Shown one piece after another: positions 55,795-64,000 of a DNA stretch of 64,000 nt; the first letter of the stretch is position 1, and each line of letters starts with the position of its first letter. The position numbers and the translations under genes are program-made. The DNA is from Cladopsammia gracilis (taxonomy: Eukaryota; Cnidaria; Anthozoa; Scleractinia; Dendrophylliidae). Under the pieces are notes generated by a model that was not told the origin of the DNA, made no database searches, and saw only the letters and a program-made list of their open reading frames with translations. The stretch is taken from positions 414,501 to 478,500 of the forward strand of contig JAJGOT010000275.1 in NCBI GenBank assembly GCA_022457155.1, in the 5' to 3' direction.

Positions 55795-58219
55795 TTATTA
55801 TTATTATTGCCATTATTATGATTATGTCGATTATAAGCGCTCTTACGATTATGCTTTTGATGATTAAGATCATGACGTCGCTAGTGGGTACCAAGCTAAC
55901 TCATTCCTTGTCCGTGCCATACAAGCCTGACCAGTGGTGAATCCAGGTGGATGCCCCCCCCCCCCCCCACCTCCCCCACTGTGGTTGATTAGAGGCAATT
56001 GTTAAATATGGCCGCTGAAATTTTAGTTGCAGACTAACAAGGTAGAGTCTTAATAGCGTCGAGTGTAAACTAAACCATCCAACAGTTTAAGCCATTGCTT
56101 GAAAACAATCCCTTATAAATGCTGCAAGAAAACTATTTTAACATTATAATATTTTTCTTACCTGAAGTACGTCGTTGTAGAAGACGTTTCAAAGTTATCG
56201 TTATTCATCCACGTCTTTGCTTCATAAAATGTTCCGTCTGCATGTTGGGGCAGATGACTTTGTTCCACATCTCGAACAACGTTAAAGATATTAATTAAAA
56301 GTTTCGTTTGCAATCTAGAATTATCTGTCAACTCATGAATATAACTCCTTCAGCCTCCTTCGCTTTCCTCGCGGTTAAAGGTGAGAAGAAAAAATGAATA
56401 TTAAATTGTTAATTAATCTATGTATTTGCAATTCAAATAAGAATTAATATTCCACAGTCCAACGTGGAAGCAATAACTCAGATAAACATGTTTCGATGTA
56501 CAAAAAGAAATAAGAAAAAACGTGAACAGAACAAAATGGACGATTGATTGGCCACGTGAAGGGATGTCTGAACGCGTGCAACGCCTCATAACTCAGCAAA
56601 CCGGCTGAAAGCATTTTATATAATCTCGGCTGAGGCGATAGAGGTTGGGATTAGGCCAATGAATACATGGAAAAATCCTGTGAGGTATTAGCCTTTTATA
56701 TGCACTTTAATATAAGGTTTTATTTTGTTTTTCTCAAATCCAGCACTTTACCTTTTCTTAAGGGTGCAGTGTCCTCGATATTGCATATCGCAAGTTTAGG
56801 CTGTTTGAAACAATCACAAAATCTCCCTTTTCGATAGCAAAACATTTATAATTACATACATCATTTCTTGTTGTTGTAAAGAGAACTAATGAAAGCACAT
56901 TTGTAACTAAAATACAACGAAATTCCAATTAATAATTAGATCCTTGGAGGGGTTCTCAATCCTAAACAAAGTTATCAGTTTAAAAAAAGACAGACATCAA
57001 TGAAACACTCAAAACTCGAAGCAAATTACACTCCCTTTATCAATGTCGTGTCCTTTATCAATGTCGTGCTTTCCAGCACGCCCTCTAAAACAACTCATTT
57101 TTTACGCATTTAAGTGCCTTTTCTTTTTCCTTTCGTGTTTTCGTTGGAGTTGTCTTTCATTCCTAGGGCCCACAATTAGCTTCGTGGTACAAAACATGTG
57201 ACGCAGCAGTTTCGCGGGAAAACGAGGTAACGCACGCGAGAAAATATTTTTTTCTCCTTGCATATGCCGGGTGTAATAGTGTGGTGTCGACCGGGTTGCA
57301 GAGAGGCCGTTCGACTGTACCACCTTTGGGCAGACAGACTCCCTAGCCAGCGAATATAGAATCTAGAATATAGAATATAGAGAATATAGAATACAGAGAA
57401 TCGAATATATAGAGAATATTGATAATATATAGAGAATATAGAATATAGAAGACTCGCGTGAAGCCTAAGGGAATAACATATAGAATAGGCTCGCGTGAAA
57501 CCAAAGAGAGCCTCCTCGCAGGTTTCTTCTTATTCCGTAACTTTTTTATATATGGTCCCGAAACAGGAAGCAGACTATTTTCTCTTCAAGGGGACTGAAA
57601 ACCGTAGGGAAGCATAACTTTCGCGTGGAACGATCTAATACTAACCAAGATACTTCTGAAGATTAATACCATATGTTTAACTGATAAGGGGATGTAAGCT
57701 AAAGGTTAAAAACATGTGTGGATAAACGTGTCCGCGTTATCTTTACTTGTCAGACATGCAGTACCGGCAAAACCTGGCTTCAAATCATGTCAGATAAGAA
57801 AACGCTAATCATATTATAACTGTTTATGCTGAGAGAGATTAAATTGTGACAAAAAAAAATTACTAGCTTAGTGTTAAGATTTTTACTTGGATGCATGTCT
57901 ACATTTATTTTATTTTTAACATAGGTGGTTTTCATGTTACGTCATCGCCGCCATGCTGGTGGACATAAACAATAGTTCTCTCATTAGCTCCTTTTGTTCG
58001 TCCACCAGCATTTGTTCGTTTCACTATTGTTATCTATGTCTCTAGAGATTGATTGAAAACCACCTGTAGAGGATCAAAGAAAGGGTAATCTTTGTCAAGC
58101 AGCTTCCGCCTTACCTTTCCTTTTTTAGTAAACGTTTCGTGATCACCAGTCCTATCTTGCCGATAAATTTTGAATAAGAAAACGTCTCTGCGAGAAACCT
58201 CGCTTGTAATCAATAATTT
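55636..58219 (-). CDS. Candidate minus-strand exons of an unknown gene (weak)
   Basis: Three stretches look exon-like on the minus strand. 58219-58115 has acceptor CTCAAG and donor GTAAGG, with a 35-codon frame including RRDVFLFKIYRQDRTGDHET. 56324-56162 has donor GTAAGA and includes LLINIFNVVRDVEQSHLPQH. 55708-55636 has acceptor CTCTCCAG and donor GTGAGA, and is open in two frames. Splice sites are good and residue use is protein-like, but start, end and family are unknown and the phases do not prove one gene. Confidence 0.3.
55718..55810. repeat. (GA)n followed by (ATT)n
   Basis: GAGAGAGAGAGAGAG at about 55718-55737, then about 20 ATT units with a few interruptions. Confidence 0.9.
55811..56161. 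other. No feature apart from a C-run
   Basis: A run of about 13 C at 55955-55968. No ORF of note. Confidence 0.4.
56345..57354. other. No feature seen
   Basis: Mixed non-coding sequence. ATCAATGTCGTGTCCTTT and ATCAATGTCGTGCTTTCC near 57035-57075 form a short direct repeat. Confidence 0.4.
57355..57470. repeat. GAATATAGA minisatellite
   Basis: Irregular tandem GAATATAGA and GAGAATATAG words, about 115 bp. Non-coding. Confidence 0.85.
57923..58065. mobile_element. Foldback MITE (AGGTGGTTTTCA ends)
   Basis: Ends AGGTGGTTTTCATGTTACGT and TTGAAAACCACCT, inner blocks CGCCATGCTGGTGGAC and GTCCACCAGCAT, AACAATAGT and its complement. A solo end is at about 36235. Confidence 0.75.
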
Positions 58220-58732
58220 CTTGAGAAATAAAAGCAAGCAAAACGTGCTACAGTACCCATTTGCTTTGACCACGTCTTCACACTAAAATTATATGGAAAC
58301 ATATCGGGGCCAAAAAGATCGTAGCACCCACGCTATCAAGAGTGAAAAGGCAAAAGAAAAATGGGCAGGCAACAGAAAACTTTGACAATCGACAATTAAC
58401 AGCTGACAACAAGCAATTTACAAACAAAATTTATGCGAGATAACGTGCCGTAAAATCTGATGCAAATGAAAACAAAAAAATATATAATATGTGTTTGAAA
58501 GGTTAGCAAAATGTATTACTGAGCTTCGTGTAGATAGAATTGTCTTCCTCATCTTTGCATTTTTACTTCTATGTGGCCACCCATCTTATCTTAGAAAGGT
58601 AAATGCCTGGCAAAACTTCGCTTGAAATCATGCCAGATAAGATAGGACCATAAAACCTTTATTAAAGTGTCAAAGTATTTAGCCCAAGTGGACTAATTGG
58701 AGACACTAAATAAATCCGTTATTCTAATTAAC

Positions 58733-58858
58733 TTAGGCCCAGTTCAAACGTCGAACTTCACATGTGCCGAACCTAATGCAAATGAGCAAAATCTATTGTT
58801 CTTGCTAATTTGCATTAGGTTCGGCACATGTGAAGTTCGACGTTTGAACTGGGCCTAA
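58733..58858. mobile_element. 126-bp near-perfect palindrome MITE
   Basis: TTAGGCCCAGTTCAAACGTC to GAACCTAATGCAAATGAG on the left is mirrored on the right, with a loop of about 10 bases. It lies 138 bases before the start codon of the collagen-like gene, just upstream of its TATA-like box. Confidence 0.85.
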
Positions 58859-58905
58859 CGATAATATGACAGTTATAATATGATAAGCGCATATCATATC
58901 ATAAC

Positions 58906-58914
58906 TATTTATAT
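58906..58914 (+). promoter_or_regulatory. TATA-like box of the collagen-like gene
   Basis: TATTTATAT, 82 bases before the ATG at 58996. Transcription would start near 58935-58945, giving a 5' UTR of about 55 bases. Confidence 0.4.
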
Positions 58915-58995
58915 CGAGAAAGGCAGTAAGAAGTTGAGAAAAACTGACAGCACTTGGTGTGGCACTTTCTTCAGTTTTGACGATTAAGGACAAAG

Positions 58996-61900
58996 ATGTT
59001 TCGCTTGGCCTTCGTGTTGACTTTGGGGTTTTTCTTGGCCAGTTCTTTTGGAACATCGCAGAAAAAATCTGCTGAGCAGGTAATGCATGCAAGTAATATG
59101 CACTGATTTAATTTAATTTTTGTCCTGCTTTTCATAATTCCTCGCTTCCCTCCATAGATTTGTTTACATAGTTTTCATAGTCTTCGCCGTGAGCCAAAAA
59201 AAGTGAATATATAACGATTCGCGCCTGCGTATCAACATAGCATCATTAGTAAACCAGGGGGAAGTACACTGCTTCAAAGAGCTTTCATTCAGACGTTCAC
59301 AGTTCACACACTCAAAAGTTGAAGCCACCTACAACAGCATAATAGACAGTACCACACAAAAGTACTGCTAAATAGCTTTCATTTGAATGGTCACACTAGG
59401 ATTTCATCCACAGACTCAAGAGTTAGCACCACCTTGTACAGCACAATAAACAGCACCACAGGAAAGTACTGCTAAATAGCTTTCATTTGAATGGTCACAC
59501 TTTAGGATTTCATCCACAAACTCAAAAGTAAGAACTACCTTGTACAGCATAATAAACAGCACCACAGGAAAGTACTGCTCAATAGCTTTCATTTGAATGG
59601 TCACGCTGTAGGATTTCATCCGACACAGACTCAAAGTTAGAACCACCTTGTATAGCATAATAAACAGTACCGCACGAAAGAACTGCTAAGTAGCTTTAAT
59701 TTGAATGGTCCCACACTTTAGGATTTCATCCACAGACTCAAAAGTTAGAACTACCGCTCAATAGCTTTCATTTGAACAAACAGACATAGTTTCAGATTAC
59801 AAATGAAAGCTATCATAGCTGAGCACAGTAATGGTGCAGTTATGTAAAGGTTGGTAAACGTTTCTCGTTTAGTTGTTTTTTCAATTTATTGCGTGTCCCT
59901 GAGTATCTTCCATTTCACTTCTTGTACAATTGTAACATCTAATGATTGTTAAATAGCCCTGTCTAGATGTCATTCGAACAAAAGTTTTCTTTTTTAACAG
60001 ACCAGTGGACCCACAACGAAACAAAGCAGCTGTGAGACAGTGTCACAAGTTAGCTGTTGTAAAGATGGTAAGCGGAAAAATTGCGACTGGTCATGTTTGA
60101 ATCTTTTCGAAAAAATGCATTTTTGTTGTAACTAGTTACGCACTTTTTCATTTACTTACGCCCATGAACAATCTCATTTAATTTAATTTATTTACTTTAA
60201 TGGCAGGTAAAGACGGCAAAGATGGAAGAAACGGTGAGTTGACGAGAGGTTTTTCCGTATATTTACGCCCAAACTTATCGCATTTCTATTGAATTGTTCA
60301 AGCGTTGCCCACTATTAATAAGGGCACTACTTATTTATTGTACGACAACTGCAAACTTGAAATAAAAAGAAGATGGGCCAGGTGCCGGCCATACTTGCTA
60401 AGGAATGATAAAGCGATTTTCGTTTGACCTTGAAATGATTACGCGTAAACACAACCAAAACAACGAACGAACTGGAAGGAAGCAATTTGATTGGTTTAGC
60501 GAACGGAGGCAAACGCGCGCGGCTTTTGGTTGGTTTAGAGAACACGCAAAGCAAAACGAACGGATTGCGCGCTAAAACGTAGCTATTCTCTTTGAAGTCT
60601 TTGTAAAAAACATGGGGGATCACCGACTTCGTTTCGGAGATAAGATATATATCTCAAAGGCGACCCTAATTTAGAAAAATCGGTGTTCCTTATTCGATGT
60701 GGCCCCAATGTCTGTTAGTCTAATAATGTTGAAAATGAATCCCTAGCCTAAAATGCAACATTTTATGCCAAATTTTGACAAGTGGGTCTATTAAGCAAAT
60801 TCATTCAACTGGTTTCCTTCCTTAAAGAAAATTTGATCTTTAAACGACAGCATTTGCAGGCCTGACAGCCGCGTTGGCAGCCGATGTCGCGTGGGTAGAA
60901 AAATGGGAAAAATTTAAACTTCCTACGCTGATTTTTTTGTTCATATTTTCACATTCTATCGAGAATTGGAAAAGAAAATTATCTTATAAAAAAATAGGGG
61001 TCACCGTCCATCCAAACGAGTTATATCTAAGCAAAGTTAACGCAACGGCTAGCAGCCCTTTATGTGAACAGATTTCTTCCTTTGCGCGTGCGCTCGTGCA
61101 TGACGTAGCATGGCGTTGCAACATAAATTGCGTGCATAGTAAGGATGCCAATTAACAAATCAGCGCGAACGTCATATATTTCAGTCGGGACACTGCCCCT
61201 TTAAAAAGTTCACTTTCGAATGCTCAAACTCAACGAGGAACAAGTTAAAGCTACAGGCATTTTTTTATGTTGGTAGAAACGTTGAGATCAAAGGCGTTAC
61301 CTTGGCAACATGGCTGTTGAAAACTGACAAATTTAAACTTTGGGTTTTCTTCATTTGCAGAAAATTCATTCATTGCATTTCCTCTATCATTAATCTGAAA
61401 CAAACTCTTCTCAATGCTCACATGTCAGAATAAGTCTAAAAAACAATAACAGAACTATTTTTAGTAACTCATTGTTGAATGTTTTTACGCTATGTTCCTG
61501 ATTATTTGAAAATGTCTCTGTTCAATTTCACATTTTAGCAAAACACTACTTCTTTGTTTTCTGAAGTACCTGTCTGCCAAATTGCATGAAATTCTAATAA
61601 CTGGTTCTTTAGAAAACGGAGCATTTCCGAAAAGGGGCAAAAACACTAACTCATCAATTTTTGGTTTACTGCGCATTCGCTGGATGTTACTGGAATCTCG
61701 CGGCTCTAGACAAAGATGAAAAACGAAATAATATTGGGCTCTTTGCGAGTTAAAAAAAACCTTTCACGTACCACGAATTGGGTGATTAAAAAAACAGAGC
61801 AGTTCTTAATCCATATTGAGCAGTTTTCAACTGAGCGTCGTAAAACCAAAACCAAAGTAATTACTCTGACCAATCACAACACAGGCAGACAATCCAATGA

Positions 61901-64000
61901 ACCAATCAGAATTTCAAGGAAATATATGTAGCCGGCGCCAAGCGCGGGAAAACGCGTGCGAGCAAGTCACGATTGGTTTTGGTTTTGCTTCTGATTGGTC
62001 GAGAAAGTGGCGCGAGATTTTTTAGCCAATCACAAAGCGTAGCAATGCAGAACCAAAGCAATCACTAATTAAAACTACTTTAGACACTCAATTGAAAATC
62101 GCTCTAAAACAAAATGAAATGATTGCTTTATCGGCGCCATGTCTTTCTTTTTATTTAATCCTTGACAGTGACTTAAACGCCGAAAACATTATGTCAGCTA
62201 CATGTATGTTTTTCCAACGTTCAATAAAGTGACTACTCTGTGTACCACAGGTTGTCTCGCATACAAGAGGCACAACAGGCGTGTAAAATGAGAGGGATGA
62301 GAGCACGAGAAAAGTCTCTGGCACCCATTGTTTAAAAAGTGGGAGGATTAAACCGTGACTAAATTATCAATAATTATTTCAGTTTCCTTGCGTTAATCCA
62401 CATTTCGATTTTTCTGTTTACACAGGAAAAGACGGGCGAGATGGATTACATGGTAATAAAAGTAGATATATTTAGATGCACTAAGTGATAAGCTACTATG
62501 CTGAATTGCTGGGATATACAAATACATTGCAATCAAAGCTACCCTGCCATGGCTGAAGTGGGAGATAGGGGAAGGAATTTTTGATTTTTGATTTTTTTGC
62601 CGAAAATGAGTAGTTCACAAGAAGGCGAGTTCTAGTCTCTCCGCGTGTGCCGACCAATTTAGTATTGAAGCAAATTACGAAAATCGCCAAGCTGTTTAAA
62701 CGCGTCTGATGTGTGATACCTTAAAATAGTTTGACCCACCAGCGAAGCAAAAGTGAACAAAACAAAACAAATTACCAAATAAAAAACGACCAAAAAACAG
62801 CGAACTCCCGAATCATCTTGAACTTTCGACTCGCACGTGGTCAAGTCCTGTTCCTTGAAACTGCGGCCAATTTGAATCCACATCGCCTTGGTGAAATATC
62901 GACAGCCAAGGGAATTCAAAGTAAGGGTTTAGGGGTAACAAATCTCACTATTTCCTTTGAGGTCAGTTATCCAGCCCGTAATGTTCCTTCTTGTTATTCG
63001 TGAATACGCGAAGCGTTGAACGAGTCAAAGCGTGGAACAAAACTTCATTCGATCACTCGATCGGCTGTTAACATTGAGCCCGCGATATGTAATGTCACCT
63101 GCCTTACCCATGGGGACGGCTTTGGAGGGAGGGGAGATTGGGAAGATGGACGCAGAGGGTGGGGGTTGATGGAGCAGAACACCTGAGAGGGGAGGAGCAG
63201 TGAACATTGCAATATGTAATGGCCACCTGCCTTACCCATGGGTACGGCGTTGGAGGGAGGGGAGAGTGGGGAGTTGGATGCAGGGGGTAGGATGCAGGAA
63301 CACCTAAGAGGGGAGGAGCAGTGAACATTGCATTATGTAATGGTCACCTGCCTTACCCATGGAGGTGGAGTTGGAGGGAGGGGAGAGTGGGGAGTTGGAC
63401 GCAGGGGGGGGGGGGGGGAGGTCCGAACGTGTCATATTTACGAGTTGGCTCACAGGAGCCTTTGATTCTATCTGTTATGAATATTTAAGGTCTTAAAGTC
63501 GTCTATTTTTACCTGTAGCATAGTTCATATCTTGATCAATAAAGTACTAAAACGCTACATATACTACGTATGATTCCGTTATGTTGCTGCCAAAACTTAA
63601 CATATATTTTCTACTTATCATCAAAAATGATGTAAAACACAGGAAAAGATGGCCGCGATGGACGCGATGGGATGCATGGAACAAAGGTTTGTTTGCTGTT
63701 ATTGTTGTTGTTGTTGTTGTTGTTGTTGTTATCATTATTGCTGTTGCTCGTACCGCAGCCTCCTTAAGCAGGCTTCAGGCTTTTTGGTCAGCGGCCACCA
63801 GCAGGCGGGGCATGGGATTAAGATAATGGGAATGAAAGTAAAAGATATCCCACGTATATGGGTTATAATACAGAGTTTAGTATTTGATCATTGTAAGCAC
63901 GCTGCAACTTGAACATTCACATTCTTTTGATGCACACTTGTTATTACCATGGTTACGTCGCAATCTAATATTTCCTGTTTTTTCCTCAGGGAGAGAAAGG
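58996..64000 (+). CDS. Secreted collagen-like protein, 5' part (runs off the window)
   Basis: Exons 58996-59079, 60001-60067, 60207-60233, 62426-62452, 63643-63686 and 63990 onward keep one frame, and all introns are GT-AG. Residues 1-20 (MFRLAFVLTLGFFLASSFGT) are a signal peptide. A short linker carries a cysteine cluster (SCETVSQVSCCKDG), suited to inter-chain disulfides. A Gly-X-Y repeat follows (GKDGKDGRN, GKDGRDGLH, GKDGRDGRDGMHGTK, GEKG), rich in K/D/R pairs that stabilise triple helices. Exons 3 and 4 are each exactly 27 bases, three triplets with a split Gly codon, so they are phase-1 modules. It is a short-chain or collectin-like extracellular collagen. The C-terminal domain lies beyond the window, and further 27-base exons may hide between 60233 and 62426. 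Confidence 0.8.
59395..59790. repeat. About 105-bp tandem repeat in intron 1 of the collagen-like gene
   Basis: TAGGATTTCATCCACAGACT, then ACCTTGTACAGCATAATAAA, then AATAGCTTTCATTTGAATGG recur with a period of about 104-108, roughly four units plus partial ones from 59275. Confidence 0.9.
60300..61189. other. Intron sequence, no feature
   Basis: A 93-codon plus-strand frame at 60874-61155 has no start context or domain and lies within an intron. 61190-61204 is a solo end (GGGACACTGCCCC) of the MITE family at 39337 and 48994. Confidence 0.4.
61817..62106. mobile_element. AGAGCAGTTTTCAATTGAG MITE, complete copy
   Basis: Ends TGAGCAGTTTTCAACTGAGC and CTCAATTGAAAATCGCTCT. Same interior as 39670-39953. 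In intron 3 of the collagen-like gene. Confidence 0.85.
63087..63418. repeat. About 123-bp G-rich tandem repeat, 3 units
   Basis: TATGTAATGGCCACCTGCCT, TACCCATGGGTACGGC, GGAGGGAGGGGAG and GAGGAGCAGTGAACATTGC recur at 63087, 63213 and 63334. It ends in a G-run (about 63405-63417). In intron 4 of the collagen-like gene. Confidence 0.9.
63699..63731. repeat. (TTG)n microsatellite
   Basis: About 11 TTG units directly after the fifth exon of the collagen-like gene. Confidence 0.9.

Noticed and set aside
60874..61155. An extra coding exon in the collagen-like gene
   Set aside because: No Gly-X-Y pattern, no fitting splice sites, and the frame does not continue exon 3.

Overview
The window is a eukaryotic, AT-rich, intron-rich and very repeat-dense contig. 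Its gene content (a death-effector-domain plus von Willebrand A protein, a collagen-like gene built from 27-base exons, a small secreted protein) and its repeats (many TTAA-flanked Kolobok-type MITEs, Penelope-like relics with hammerhead ribozymes, tRNA-derived SINEs, a PolB-bearing virus-like transposon) suggest an invertebrate animal. I infer an anthozoan cnidarian, probably a stony coral. No bacterial gene structure is present, so ribosome binding sites, operons and CRISPR arrays do not apply.

Layout. 1-4460: the 5' end of a minus-strand coiled-coil ORF at the window edge, then foldback elements, a tRNA-derived SINE relic and a Kolobok-type MITE. 4469-19005: the centrepiece, a 14.5-kb transposon-like element bounded by an exact 8-base target duplication (4461-4468 and 19006-19013). 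It has inverted arms of more than 4 kb, made mostly of a 10-bp satellite (ATACARCCAT). It carries a decayed family-B DNA polymerase of the Polinton/adintovirus/linear-plasmid type and a small zinc-ribbon ORF resembling viral late transcription factor VLTF3. Younger elements are nested in the polymerase, one of them holding a Penelope-like GIY-YIG fragment and two mirror-image hammerhead ribozyme motifs.

19190-33198: a five-exon plus-strand gene for a 613-residue DED-vWFA protein, starting 184 bases after the big element ends. Its introns hold LINE, hAT, Tc1/mariner-like and Kolobok-type elements. 33199-37816: MITEs and retroelement debris. 37817-41391: a three-exon minus-strand gene for a 225-residue secreted protein of unknown family, with a Kolobok-type MITE five bases into its second intron. 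41392-58100: mostly non-coding, with a second GIY-YIG relic, several LINE 3' ends, a possible first exon at 51199, an 86-bp satellite carrying a CRE-like palindrome in most copies (52091-53468), and weak minus-strand exon candidates (55636-58219). 58996-64000: the 5' part of a secreted collagen-like gene that runs off the window.

The three well-supported genes look functionally unrelated. DED-vWFA is probably intracellular signalling or innate immunity, and the other two are secreted. The common theme is repeated nesting of mobile DNA. Nesting order and asymmetric insertions allow a relative history of the PolB element: polymerase, then insertion of a TTAA MITE, then inverted duplication or homogenisation of the arms, then insertions and deletions private to the left arm.
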